Shown here in pieces: positions 51,189-61,032 of a stretch of 64,000 nt of DNA; the first letter of the stretch is position 1; each line of letters opens with the position of its first letter. The notes below the pieces were generated by a model that did no database searches, was not told where the DNA came from, and worked only from the letters and a program-made list of their open reading frames with translations. The position numbers and the translations under genes are program-made. Origin of the DNA: Synechococcales cyanobacterium S06 (GTDB lineage Bacteria; Cyanobacteriota; Cyanobacteriia; Cyanobacteriales; JAABRE01); NCBI GenBank assembly GCA_011391125.1, contig JAABRE010000019.1, positions 1-64,000 of the forward strand, given 5' to 3'.

Positions 51189-51500
51189 ATGAATTTAATC
51201 AATAAATTATTAGGTCGCCATCCGGAACAAAATAAGGCGAAAGTGGAAATTTACACTTGGCAAACTTGCCCTTTCTGTATCCGTGCTAAGTTGTTGCTAC
51301 AGTGGAAAGGAGTTACTTTCACTGAGTATAAAATCGACGGAGATGAAGCGGCGCGGGAAAAAATGGCCCAAAGAGCCAATGGTAGAAGAAGCGTACCCCA
51401 AATTTTTATTAATGAGCAACATATTGGCGGTTGCGATGATCTGCATGAGTTGGTTTTACAGCACAAGTTAGACGGTTTGTTGGCTGAATCCGTTACTTGA
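51189..51500 (+). CDS. grxC: Glutaredoxin 3-type
   Basis: VEIYTWQTCPFCIRAKLLLQWKGVTFTEYKIDGDEAAREKMAQRANGRRSVPQIFINEQHIGGCDDLHEL. Confidence 0.92.
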   Translation: MNLINKLLGRHPEQNKAKVEIYTWQTCPFCIRAKLLLQWKGVTFTEYKIDGDEAAREKMAQRANGRRSVPQIFINEQHIGGCDDLHELVLQHKLDGLLAESVT

Positions 51501-51637
51501 TGTATTACACAAGAGTTTAATGGGGTTGTCGGTTGGTGTCATGGTCTTTGGTTTTTTCCTCACGCAAAGGCGCTAAGGCGCAAAGGGGGTTATCTATTTG
51601 TTCAAGAGGCCTCGGTTTTTTTTACGCAGAGGGGTTG

Positions 51638-52132
51638 ATGGGTTTTTTGCATAATATTAGTTATTCTTCTTTTTTGCAGCATGAATTTTGGATGCAAAGG
51701 GCGATTTCTCTGGCAGAAAAAGCTGGCGAATTAGGCGATGTTCCTGTCGGTGCTGTGATTTTAGATAAAAAAGGCAACGTAATCGCTGAAAGTGGAAATC
51801 AAAAGGAGCAAATTCAAGACCCAACCGCCCATGCTGAAATTTTAGTAATTCAAAAAGCCAGCCGATTTTTTAACAATTGGCATTTAGATCAGTGTACTTT
51901 ATATGTTACTTTAGAACCTTGTCCCATGTGTACTGGTGCTATTATTCATAGTCGCTTGGGTCTCTTGGTTTATGGTGCTGATGACCCTAAAACTGGTACT
52001 ATTAGAACGGTTTTTAATCTTCCTGATAGTGCTTGTTCTAACCATCGTTTAAATGTTATTTCTGGTGTCTGTGAAACGGAATGTAAGCAGGTTTTACGGT
52101 CTTGGTTTCACAAGAAAAGGGTTAATAAGTGA
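51638..52132 (+). CDS. tadA: tRNA-adenosine deaminase TadA
   Basis: DVPVGAVILDKKGNVIAESGNQ...DPTAHAEILVI...YVTLEPCPMCTGAIIHSR. The upstream ORF extension is encoded by an intergenic repeat. Confidence 0.9.
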   Translation: MGFLHNISYSSFLQHEFWMQRAISLAEKAGELGDVPVGAVILDKKGNVIAESGNQKEQIQDPTAHAEILVIQKASRFFNNWHLDQCTLYVTLEPCPMCTGAIIHSRLGLLVYGADDPKTGTIRTVFNLPDSACSNHRLNVISGVCETECKQVLRSWFHKKRVNK

Positions 52133-52151
52133 TGATTATTAGGGTATTTTT

Positions 52152-52610
52152 TTAGTCGGGAAAATATTCACTATCCAATACTTGTTCTCTAGTAAAGGGA
52201 TTTTCTAGGGGAAAAATTACTATATTTAAACCTGTTTCATCCGCTGCTTGTTTCCTCCCATTTTGATAAGCTTCGTTATAAACTTCCAAAAAATATCTTT
52301 TTAAAGAAGGACTATCTTTAAAGGCTTTATTAATACGGCGACGATGTTCACGAATACTCCTTTTCCAACTACCTGAACGCATTTGTGGTTGATATTTCCA
52401 CTTTAATAAATGCAATAATACTATGATTAAATTACTTTCTAAACTATCCCTTTGACTTCTACCCATATCTTCAATTTCTTCGATTAAGTTTTCTAAATCT
52501 AAGTCGGAAAATTCCTTATTTCTTAACAAGTTGGCCGTGGTTTCTATCCACAGACAATAATCTTGATCATATAAGTTGGGTTTAGTTGGTGTTTGTAATT
52601 CTAGATTCAT
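52152..52610 (-). CDS. DUF29-family protein
   Basis: LYDQDYCLWIETTANLLRNKEFSDLDLENLIEEIEDMGRSQRDSLESNLIIVLLHLLKWKYQP. Confidence 0.85.
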   Translation of the reverse strand: MNLELQTPTKPNLYDQDYCLWIETTANLLRNKEFSDLDLENLIEEIEDMGRSQRDSLESNLIIVLLHLLKWKYQPQMRSGSWKRSIREHRRRINKAFKDSPSLKRYFLEVYNEAYQNGRKQAADETGLNIVIFPLENPFTREQVLDSEYFPD

Positions 52611-52769
52611 ATTTATTCCCTCTTTTCTAGGGTTTTTAGTTATGATGTAGTAATTTTAAATAAATTGACTACCCCACTATTCAGCTTGACAAAGTGTCAC
52701 TGTCTTTTAACAAAGATTTTTAAAACTGCTTTATGGTATTACTATAAACTATTTTTAGGATAATTGATT

Positions 52770-53477
52770 ATGTTGCAATTAGAAAATAAATCCCATACTT
52801 TAAATACTGAATTTTCCCAAATTTATCGCGTTGTACCTGCGGTATTTTTTCCTTTATATTTCTTAGGAAAAAACCTTGTTTTACCTTATTATTTTAATAA
52901 AATTGAGTTTACTGGCCAAGAAAATATCCCTGAAACTGATCCGGTGATTCTTGCGCCTACCCATCGCTCCCGTTGGGATGGTCTGATGATGAGCTATGCT
53001 GCGGGCTATCCGACGACGAAACGCCATTTACGTTTCATGGTGACAAAAAACGAAATGAAGGGTATCCAAGGCGCTATACTCAAGCGTGTGGGCTGTTTTC
53101 CGGTGGAACTAGGTAAACCCAATGTAAGCACTTTTCGTCATAGTATAGAGATGCTTTGTCATCAAGAAATATTAGTCATTTTCCCTGAAGGGGGAATTTT
53201 TGAAGATACCATCGTACATCCCGTGAAACCTGGTATTTCTCGCATTGCTTTACAGGCCCAATCTATGTTGGATCAAGACATAAAAATTGTCCCGGTTAGT
53301 CTCCATTATGACCCAATTCCTGTCTGTCGCGGCGCTAATGTTTACATTGATTTTGGTAAACCGTTGAATGTTGCTAATTATTTGCAAGGTTCAACTCGGG
53401 ATAATTCCCAATTTTTAACTGCTGATTTGGAAAGAAAAATTACCAGTTTATATAATCGTCGAGTTAATAAATGTTAA
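52770..53477 (+). CDS. plsC: 1-acylglycerol-3-phosphate acyltransferase-like (PlsC)
   Basis: PVILAPTHRSRWDGLMM (HX4D), EILVIFPEGGIF. Confidence 0.85.
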   Translation: MLQLENKSHTLNTEFSQIYRVVPAVFFPLYFLGKNLVLPYYFNKIEFTGQENIPETDPVILAPTHRSRWDGLMMSYAAGYPTTKRHLRFMVTKNEMKGIQGAILKRVGCFPVELGKPNVSTFRHSIEMLCHQEILVIFPEGGIFEDTIVHPVKPGISRIALQAQSMLDQDIKIVPVSLHYDPIPVCRGANVYIDFGKPLNVANYLQGSTRDNSQFLTADLERKITSLYNRRVNKC

Positions 53478-53582
53478 TTGTTTGGTGGGGAATATCCCCC
53501 CGATAATTAATTTTTTAAATAACACAAAATAGTAAAAATAAGTTACCCTAAAATCAGATGATCAAATTACCTTATTTAATAG

Positions 53583-53804
53583 ATGAATAATCTATTATCA
53601 GAGCAAATTTTGCCACTAAGTATTCCTGAAAAACTTCAATTAATAGAAGAGATCTGGGATAGTCTTGTTAGTGAGGCAGATCAAAATCCCTTAACTTCAT
53701 CTTAGAAACAAGAATTAGATCGACGTTTATTATCCTCTCAAAATATGGAAAATAAAGGTGAATCTTGCTCAGTAATTAAGCAGAAAATTCTGAAGAATTA
53801 CTGA
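53583..53804 (+). pseudogene. Addiction-module (RelB-like) antitoxin with in-frame TAG
   Basis: MNNLLSEQILPLSIPEKLQLIEEIWDSLVSEADQNPLTSS-stop(53703-53705)-KQELDRRLLSSQNMENKGESCSVIKQKILKNY; frame otherwise open for 222 nt. Confidence 0.7.
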
Positions 53805-53864
53805 TAAAAAATAAGCCAAATCAGTTACGCTAAAATAGCCTGATCACATAACCTTATTGAATCG

Positions 53865-54089
53865 ATGAATTATCATAATATTATTACAATTGAACCGGAT
53901 AAACGTGGTGGTAAACCTTGTATTAGAAGAATGCGAATTACTATTTATGATGTCTTAGGATGGTTAGCAGAAGGGATGTCTTTTGCTGAAATTTTAGATG
54001 ATTTTCCTGAATTAACAGAGGAAGATATTAAAGCTTGTTTGGAGTTTGCGGCCGATCGAGAACATCGTTTAGTTGCGAGGGTTAGGTAA
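53865..54089 (+). CDS. DUF433 antitoxin
   Basis: IITIEPDKRGGKPCIRRMRITIYDVLGWLAEGMSFAEILDDFPELTEEDIKACLEFAADRE. Confidence 0.9.
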   Translation: MNYHNIITIEPDKRGGKPCIRRMRITIYDVLGWLAEGMSFAEILDDFPELTEEDIKACLEFAADREHRLVARVR

Positions 54090-54092
54090 AAG

Positions 54093-54425
54093 TTGAAGTT
54101 ATTATTTGACCAAAATTTAAGTAGAAAATTAGTCCCTCGACTAGCTGATATTTTTCCTAATTCTAGTCATATTCAGTTTCACAAAATGGCGGAAGCAACT
54201 GATACGGAGATTTGGGAGTTTGCTAAAAATAATGGTTTTTGTCTTGTTACCCAAGATGCTGATTTTCCTGAAAAAAGTCGTCTTTATCGTTCACCCCCAA
54301 AGGTAATTTGGTTACGTTGTGGTAATACAAAAACTGACACTGTAGAGTTAATTTTACGCTCTGGTGTGGAGGCTATTCAAGAGTTATTTTCTAATTCGGC
54401 CTTAGATTGTTTAGAATTATACTAA
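54093..54425 (+). CDS. DUF5615 PIN-like toxin
   Basis: KLLFDQNLSRKLVPRLADIFPNSSHIQ...TDTEIWEFAKNNGFCLVTQDADF; partner of DUF433; TTG start. Confidence 0.88.
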   Translation: MKLLFDQNLSRKLVPRLADIFPNSSHIQFHKMAEATDTEIWEFAKNNGFCLVTQDADFPEKSRLYRSPPKVIWLRCGNTKTDTVELILRSGVEAIQELFSNSALDCLELY

Positions 54426-54502
54426 AAAATATGTTACACAGGGGCAATTAAACTTTATAGTTAATAACAATTAAATCTCTGTAAAAATAACAAAAAAATA
54501 TC

Positions 54503-55675
54503 GTGAAAGCAATTTCTATTTTAGGTTCAACTGGATCAATTGGTACACAAACTCTTGATATTGTACAGCAACATCCGGAGCAGTTTCGCGTTGTTGGGTT
54601 GGCCGCAGGAAACAATATTGAGCTTTTTGCCGAGCAAATTAGGCAGTTTCAACCCCAAATGGCCGCTACTTCTAATGTTGATAAATTGCCCGAATTAAAG
54701 GAGGCGATCGCCTCCATGACTAATCCGCCGATTTTACTGGCGGGTCCTGAAGGTGTGGCCGAAGTGGCCCGTTATGGTGACTCGGAAAGTGTGGTGACAG
54801 GAATTGTCGGTTGTGCGGGTTTGTTGCCGACAATTGCTGCGATCGAAGCGGGCAAAGATATTGCTTTGGCCAACAAGGAAACCTTAATCGCTGGAGCTCC
54901 CGTGGTGTTACCTTTGGTGGAAAAGCACGGAGTGAAGCTACTTCCGGCTGACTCTGAACATTCCGCCATTTTCCAATGTCTGCAAGGTGTACCCAAAGGA
55001 GGACTAAGACGCATTATTCTAACTGCTTCGGGGGGCTCTTTCCGGGATTTACCGGTGGAAAAATTGGCCAGTGTGAAGGTTGCTGACGCTTTAAAACACC
55101 CCAATTGGTCCATGGGCAGAAAAATCACAATTGACTCCGCAACCCTTATGAATAAAGGGTTAGAGGTGATTGAAGCCCATTATTTATTTGGTTTAGATTA
55201 TGATCATATTGATATAGTAATCCATCCCCAAAGCATCATTCACTCTTTAATCGAGTTGCAAGATACTTCAGTTTTAGCGCAGTTGGGTTGGCCGGATATG
55301 CGTTTACCCCTGTTGTATGCTTTGTCATGGCCCGAAAGGATTTACACTGACTGGAAACCGTTTGATTTGGTGAAAGCGGGCGACTTGACTTTTAGAGAAC
55401 CAGATCATCATAAATATCCCTGTATGCAGTTGGCTTATACGGCAGGTAAAGCGGGAGGATCAATGCCGGCGGTGCTTAATGCCGCAAATGAGCAAGCAGT
55501 GGCGCTATTTTTGGAGGAAAAAATCGCTTTCTTGGATATTCCCCGTTTGATTGAAAAAACGTGCGATCGCTTTAACAATCAAAACACATCTAATCCCACT
55601 TTAGATGATATTTTAGAAGCAGATAATTGGGCTAGAAAAGAAGTTTTAGAATTGTCTCAATCGGTGTTGGTTTAA
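54503..55675 (+). CDS. dxr: 1-deoxy-D-xylulose 5-phosphate reductoisomerase
   Basis: [90 protein letters not shown] start. Confidence 0.95.
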   Translation: MKAISILGSTGSIGTQTLDIVQQHPEQFRVVGLAAGNNIELFAEQIRQFQPQMAATSNVDKLPELKEAIASMTNPPILLAGPEGVAEVARYGDSESVVTGIVGCAGLLPTIAAIEAGKDIALANKETLIAGAPVVLPLVEKHGVKLLPADSEHSAIFQCLQGVPKGGLRRIILTASGGSFRDLPVEKLASVKVADALKHPNWSMGRKITIDSATLMNKGLEVIEAHYLFGLDYDHIDIVIHPQSIIHSLIELQDTSVLAQLGWPDMRLPLLYALSWPERIYTDWKPFDLVKAGDLTFREPDHHKYPCMQLAYTAGKAGGSMPAVLNAANEQAVALFLEEKIAFLDIPRLIEKTCDRFNNQNTSNPTLDDILEADNWARKEVLELSQSVLV

Positions 55676-55734
55676 TTTTTTAAATAGACTCTGATTCCTC
55701 CCCCTGAATTGCCTTTTTTAGGGGGATAATCACG

Positions 55735-55854
55735 ATGGAAGAGGTAAAAAAAGAAATAACAGAAGTAATTTATTTTCATTTAGAAGGACTGCAAATTGAA
55801 GGTTTATCTATTCCTTTACATATTTGTTTGACTGATTATGAAGAAGCTAGTTAA
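55735..55854 (+). pseudogene. HicB-like C-terminal remnant
   Basis: MEEVKKEITEVIYFHLEGLQIEGLSIPLHICLTDYEEAS-stop resembles the EVxxNIKEAIEFYLE...IP segment of HicB. Confidence 0.45.
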
Positions 55855-56051
55855 ACTAATTTTCGAGAATTAAACCGTTAAAATTTTCACTCATCAGACA
55901 TATTATTAGTTCCTAAAATTAGATTATTAGTAACTAATCGGATAATTGACCATGGGCAAAAACGATCGTTTTTTTCATATAATTAAGTTAAATAATTTGG
56001 CTCAGATGAAGATTCTATGTTAATATATTTGGATTAATTGATAGTCTTTAT

Positions 56052-58361
56052 ATGGTTAATAATATGAATATTTTAGAACAACTTAATTCTTCTCAAAGTG
56101 CCGCAGTTCAACATTTTTGTGGTCCGTTATTGGTGGTTGCAGGTGCTGGAAGTGGTAAAACGCGAGCTTTAACCTACAGGATAGCTTATTTAATTCGTCA
56201 TTATAAAGTAGCACCAGAAAATATTTTAGCGGTGACTTTTACGAATAAAGCTGCTAAGGAAATGAAATCTCGTCTCGAGAATATTTTTGCCCAAGAATTA
56301 GCTTTAAATAATTATAATCAGCGTTTTGATTTATTACCCGAACAGGAACAAAAACAGATTAAATCTAAGGTTTATCGTGGTGTTACTAAAAATCTTTGGA
56401 TTGGTACTTTTCATGGTTTGTTAGCGAAAATTTTGCGTTTTGATATTGATAAATATCAGGATGATGGCAATCGCACTTGGAGTAAAAATTTCTCTATTTT
56501 TGATGAATCAGATGCTCAAAGTTTGGTGAAAAATATTGTTACTAAACGACTTAATCTTGATGATAAAAAGTTTGAACCTCGTAAGGTTCGTTATGAGATT
56601 AGTAATATCAAAAATAGGGGAATGTCTCCCGAAGATTATTTCTTATTTGCTGATAATTATAAGGAAAAAATTATCGCTGAAGTTTACAAGGAATATCAGA
56701 ATAATTTAGCTTCTAATAATGCCTTGGATTTTGATGACTTGTTACTTACTACCGTGAAATTATTTGAGCAAAATGAATCAATTTTAGGTTATTGGCATAC
56801 TAAATTTAAACATATTTTGGTGGATGAATATCAGGATACTAACCAAATTCAGTATCAATTAATTAGTCTTTTAACTACTAATAATGAATCGAATAAACAA
56901 CGTTGGAATTGGGAAAATCGATCGCTTTTTGTGGTTGGTGATGCAGATCAATCTATTTATTCTTTTCGGTTAGCTGATTTTACCATCTTACTTAATTTTC
57001 AGCAGGATTTTGGTGATGGTTTGCCTGATGATGATACCCGCACCATGATTAAATTAGAGGAAAATTATCGCTCTCGAGAAAATATCCTTGAAGCTGCAAA
57101 CAAGCTTATTGAAAATAATACTCAACGCATTGACAAAGTATTAATTGCGACTCGTGGAACTGGTGAACAAATTTACTTGTATAAAGCTGATGATGAACGG
57201 AATGAAGCTTATTTTGTTGTCACACAAATTAAAAAGTTAATCAAGGAAAATCCGGAGTTGAATTATGGTAATTTTGCTATTTTATATCGTACAAATGCCC
57301 AATCAAGAGCAATAGAAGATGAGTTAATTAAAACTGATATTAATTATAATATTATTGGGGGAATGAAGTTTTATGAACGTAAGGAAATTAAGGATGCGAT
57401 CGCCTATTTGCGACTAATTGCCAACCCTGATGATACTGTTAGTTTACTGAGAATTATTAATACCCCAGCGCGAGGAATTGGTAAGAAAACCATTGAATCT
57501 TTACTAACAGCTTCCCAAGAATTAGATATTCCTTTGTGGGAAATTATTAGCGATGAAACCTCTGTAAATACCTTAGCAGGTCGTGGAGCAAAATCTATTA
57601 GTAAGTTTGCCGAAATGATTAAATTCTGTCAAGATAGAGTAACAGAAATGTCAGCTCTTGACATTCTTAAATATATAATGAATAAGTCGGAATATGTACA
57701 AGAATTAAAGGAAAAAGGTACAGATGAAGCGGAAAACCGTTTGGAAAATATTAATGAATTGTATAATGCTGTGCTACAAATTGGTGAAGAAAATGAAGAT
57801 AATAGTTTAGAAAATTTCTTGTCTAGTGCTTCTTTAAGTTCCGATACTGATGATTTAAAAGAAGGAGATAAACGAGTTTCTTTAATGACCTTACATTCGG
57901 CCAAAGGTTTGGAATTTCCCATCGTATTTATGGTGGGATTAGAACAGGGTTTATTACCCCATAGTCGGAGTTTAAATGACCCCTTATCTTTGGAAGAAGA
58001 GCGACGTTTATGTTATGTGGGAATAACTCGCGCTCAAGAACAATTATTCCTTAGTTATGCGACGGAAAGATTTATTTGGGGTAGTCGAGAAATGTCGATG
58101 ATTTCTCAATTTGTGGAAGAGTTACCTTCGGATTTAATTAATAGTAATTTTACCAAACGTAAACAAACTAAAAAATCCGATTTTGCTGAAAAATCAGATT
58201 TTTCAAAACCAGAATGGAATTTAGGAGATCAAGTATTACATAATGTTTTTGGAGAGGGAGAAATAACCCATATTTTTGGTGAAAATGTGGCGATTAAATT
58301 TGAGATTGGTCGCAAAATTCTTGATCCGAAAATTGCACCTATGCGCAAACTTTCAAATTAA
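56052..58361 (+). CDS. pcrA: UvrD/PcrA-type DNA helicase
   Basis: LNSSQSAAVQHFCGPLLVVAGAGSGKTRALTYRIAYLI, VDEYQDTNQIQY, GDADQSIYSFRLAD, MTLHSAKGLEFPIVFMVGLEQGLLPH, RRLCYVGITRAQEQLFLSYA. Confidence 0.92.
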   Translation: MVNNMNILEQLNSSQSAAVQHFCGPLLVVAGAGSGKTRALTYRIAYLIRHYKVAPENILAVTFTNKAAKEMKSRLENIFAQELALNNYNQRFDLLPEQEQKQIKSKVYRGVTKNLWIGTFHGLLAKILRFDIDKYQDDGNRTWSKNFSIFDESDAQSLVKNIVTKRLNLDDKKFEPRKVRYEISNIKNRGMSPEDYFLFADNYKEKIIAEVYKEYQNNLASNNALDFDDLLLTTVKLFEQNESILGYWHTKFKHILVDEYQDTNQIQYQLISLLTTNNESNKQRWNWENRSLFVVGDADQSIYSFRLADFTILLNFQQDFGDGLPDDDTRTMIKLEENYRSRENILEAANKLIENNTQRIDKVLIATRGTGEQIYLYKADDERNEAYFVVTQIKKLIKENPELNYGNFAILYRTNAQSRAIEDELIKTDINYNIIGGMKFYERKEIKDAIAYLRLIANPDDTVSLLRIINTPARGIGKKTIESLLTASQELDIPLWEIISDETSVNTLAGRGAKSISKFAEMIKFCQDRVTEMSALDILKYIMNKSEYVQELKEKGTDEAENRLENINELYNAVLQIGEENEDNSLENFLSSASLSSDTDDLKEGDKRVSLMTLHSAKGLEFPIVFMVGLEQGLLPHSRSLNDPLSLEEERRLCYVGITRAQEQLFLSYATERFIWGSREMSMISQFVEELPSDLINSNFTKRKQTKKSDFAEKSDFSKPEWNLGDQVLHNVFGEGEITHIFGENVAIKFEIGRKILDPKIAPMRKLSN

Positions 58362-58391
58362 GTAACAATTAACAATTACCTCTCCTTCATT

Positions 58392-58481
58392 AGACATCAA
58401 CTTAATTTATTGTAGAGACGTACCATGGTACTTCTCTACAAAAGTTTGGTGACAACGCCTTTTAAAATTAGGTCGATGTCT
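58392..58481. mobile_element. MITE-like element with near-perfect 28-bp palindrome
   Basis: Ends AGACATCAACTTAATTT / AAATTAGGTCGATGTCT; interior GTAGAGACGTACCATGGTACTTCTCTAC. Confidence 0.65.
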
Positions 58482-58564
58482 ATTCAGGGGTGAATTGATT
58501 AAAAGCACTTATTTTTGAAGGAGGAAACAGAAATTGAGTATTAATTCACAGGCAAAAAAGAGTC

Positions 58565-58650
58565 TTACTTATTACCTCTTACTTATTACCTATTACCTAT
58601 TACCTCTTACCTCTTACCTCTTACTTATTACCTCTTACTTATTACTTACT
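58565..58650. repeat. Heptamer tandem repeat (TTATTACC/TCTTACC) abutting a stop codon
   Basis: ttacttattacctcttacttattacctattacctattacctcttacctcttacctc... Confidence 0.85.
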
Positions 58651-59526
58651 ATTAATCCAATTAATTAAAATTTGATTAACTTGATCGGGTGCTTCATCCT
58701 GGGGACAATGACCAATTCCGGGTAAAGAAATAAAGTTTTCAACTGATGCAAACTTGGTAAATTCTCGAGCTAATTCTATTTTTTCCCAAGGGTCTTTTTC
58801 TCCCCAAATTAATAAGACAGGACATTTAATTAAAGGTAACAAATCCTCTGCTAAAGGTCCTTGACTATAACGGGTAAAAGCGAGAAAAACCTCGGCTGCT
58901 CCTTCATCTTGAGATGGTTTCATCAGAATATCAACTAATTCATCTGTTACTGCTTCTGTGTTACCATAAGCTTGAAGTAATATCTTTTTAACTACCTTCG
59001 GTTGGGCAATTTGTTGGAAGAAAAAATTACCAATTAGTTTATTACTTAAGATATTTTGCATTAGGGAAGCACCCATATTTTTATACCAAGGTAACTCCTT
59101 TCTTTTCCGTTCATGGAGCAATCTTAAAGAGAAATTAAGCGAGGCAATTCCTAACACTAATTCGGGGTGATTTACCGCAGTTTGCATAATCACAATACAA
59201 CCAATGGAATTCCCCACTAAAAAAGCGGGAGTTTGTACTATTTCCTGACAGAAATCAGCGATTAATTGAGACCAAGTTTCAAAAGTGTAGGCAATTTTTT
59301 CCCCCGGAATCGGTTTGGCGGAATTACCAAAACCAATTAAATCGATGGCAAAAGTTCTAAAATTAGTACCTAAAACGGGAATATTTTTGCGCCAATGTTG
59401 CGCAGAAGCTCCAAAGCCATGGACTAAAACTACAGCAGGACCGGTTTCCCCCGCAACTTGATAAAAAATAGGAAAACCTCGCCAAGTCCAACTTTTATTC
59501 TTAATATTTACCTGAGTTAAAGTCAT
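58642..59526 (-). CDS. Alpha/beta fold hydrolase
   Basis: PAVVLVHGFGASAQHWRKNIPVL, AFLVGNSIGCIVIMQTA, PVLLIWGEKDPW, LPGIGHCPQDEAP. Confidence 0.9.
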   Translation of the reverse strand: MTLTQVNIKNKSWTWRGFPIFYQVAGETGPAVVLVHGFGASAQHWRKNIPVLGTNFRTFAIDLIGFGNSAKPIPGEKIAYTFETWSQLIADFCQEIVQTPAFLVGNSIGCIVIMQTAVNHPELVLGIASLNFSLRLLHERKRKELPWYKNMGASLMQNILSNKLIGNFFFQQIAQPKVVKKILLQAYGNTEAVTDELVDILMKPSQDEGAAEVFLAFTRYSQGPLAEDLLPLIKCPVLLIWGEKDPWEKIELAREFTKFASVENFISLPGIGHCPQDEAPDQVNQILINWINSK

Positions 59527-59800
59527 TTTGATTTATATATCTATATGTTAGCCGGGGCAATTTTTCCATGATTAATTTATTATTTAATTAAAATTAACCC
59601 AATAACTGCCTACTTTACTATGTTAATAATAACTTTACAGAACTTTACAGAAACTTAACCTAATGTCGCCGCAAAGGACCCATTCCTCCCTTGCTTGGTG
59701 CGGATGAATGGCGACCAAAAATAAAAGGTTTTTCAAGAATATACAAAATTAAATTATTATGCTAGTATTGTGGCTAATAACCTAAGTTTGTCATAAAGCT

Positions 59801-61027
59801 ATGCACAGAGCGATAAAAGTCAGAATCTATCCAAATAATGAGCAGTCTCATCACCTAAATAGGATGATGGGATGCGCTCGTTTTTGGTGGAATTTTGCGC
59901 TAAATCTGTGTAATGAAACTTATAAAGAAACAGGTAAGGGAGTTAGCCAAATTGCCCTAAATAAGGAATTGCCAAAACTAAAGAAAGCAGAAGAAACCGC
60001 TTGGTTAGCTGAATGTCATTCCCAAGTTTTGCAATCAACTACTCTCAATCTAACCAAAGCTTTCAAAAATTTTTTTGAGAAACGGGCAAAATATCCTTGT
60101 TTCAAAAGTTATAAACGAATGCAGTCAATTCAGTTTCCCCAATCCGTAAAAATAGTCGATGGTGAACTTAAATTTCCCAAGATAAATGGACTGGTAAAAG
60201 CTTCAATTCACCGTATTTTTGAAGGAGAAATTAAAACTGTTACCGTTAGTAAAACACCTTCTGGAAAATATTATGCCAGTCTTTTGTTTGAGACAAATGC
60301 AGAATATCCGGAGGTACAAATCGAGGGTAAAACAACAGGAATTGACTTGGGTTTATGGGACTTTGCTGTTACTTTTGATGGCGATAAAGTTACTAAGTAC
60401 CCTAACCCTAGACACATAAAAAGGCACGAGAAAAACCTAGCTCGTAAACAACAAAAATTATCCCGTAAACAAAAGGGTTCAAACTCAAGAAATAAAGCTA
60501 GAAAACTAGTAGCTAAGGTTCACGAACGTATAAGTAATGCCCGTCAAGATTACCTCCATAAATTATCAAGAAAAATAGTTGATAAATCACAGGTGGTAGT
60601 TGTTGAAAATCTGAATGTCAAGGGTATGGTTCGTAATCACTGTTTAGCAAAAGCAATCTCAGATGTGGGTTGGGGAATGTTTGTCAATTTCATTGATTAT
60701 AAACTAAAAGAAAAAGGTGGTTTGCTAATAGAAATTGACCGATGGTTTCCTAGTTCTAAAACTTGCTCTAACTGTTTTTATCAAATCGGTGAAATGCCCT
60801 TAAAGATAAGGTCATGGACTTGTCCTCATTGTGGGACTATCCATGACCGAGATGGCAATGCAGCGATGAACATTAGAGCCGAAGCTCTGAGAATGTTACA
60901 GACGGGGGGAACACCCGTTTCTGCGGATGGAGGAGATGTCAGACCAAAAGGCGGACGAAAGTCTGTTTTGCGGCATTCCCCTGTGAAATCTGAAGCTCCG
61001 CTCTCGTCGTCAGACAGGGCTGGGTAG
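59801..61027 (+). CDS. tnpB: IS200/IS605-family TnpB (RNA-guided nuclease-type OrfB), no adjacent TnpA
   Basis: RuvC-like residues in GIDLGL, VVVENLNVKGM and DRDGNAAMNI; zinc finger CSNC...CPHC; intact 408-aa ORF. Confidence 0.93.
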   Translation: MHRAIKVRIYPNNEQSHHLNRMMGCARFWWNFALNLCNETYKETGKGVSQIALNKELPKLKKAEETAWLAECHSQVLQSTTLNLTKAFKNFFEKRAKYPCFKSYKRMQSIQFPQSVKIVDGELKFPKINGLVKASIHRIFEGEIKTVTVSKTPSGKYYASLLFETNAEYPEVQIEGKTTGIDLGLWDFAVTFDGDKVTKYPNPRHIKRHEKNLARKQQKLSRKQKGSNSRNKARKLVAKVHERISNARQDYLHKLSRKIVDKSQVVVVENLNVKGMVRNHCLAKAISDVGWGMFVNFIDYKLKEKGGLLIEIDRWFPSSKTCSNCFYQIGEMPLKIRSWTCPHCGTIHDRDGNAAMNIRAEALRMLQTGGTPVSADGGDVRPKGGRKSVLRHSPVKSEAPLSSSDRAG

Positions 61028-61032
61028 TTCAC
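61000..61032 (+). mobile_element. Probable right end of the TnpB element and 3' end of its omega-RNA
   Basis: GCTCTCGTCGTCAGACAGGGC hairpin followed by TGGGTAGTTCAC; hairpin plus terminal ...AGTTCAC is typical of cyanobacterial IS605-group ends. Confidence 0.55.

Noticed and set aside
54772-55128. 118-aa minus-strand ORF
   Set aside because: Antisense to dxr; no independent support.
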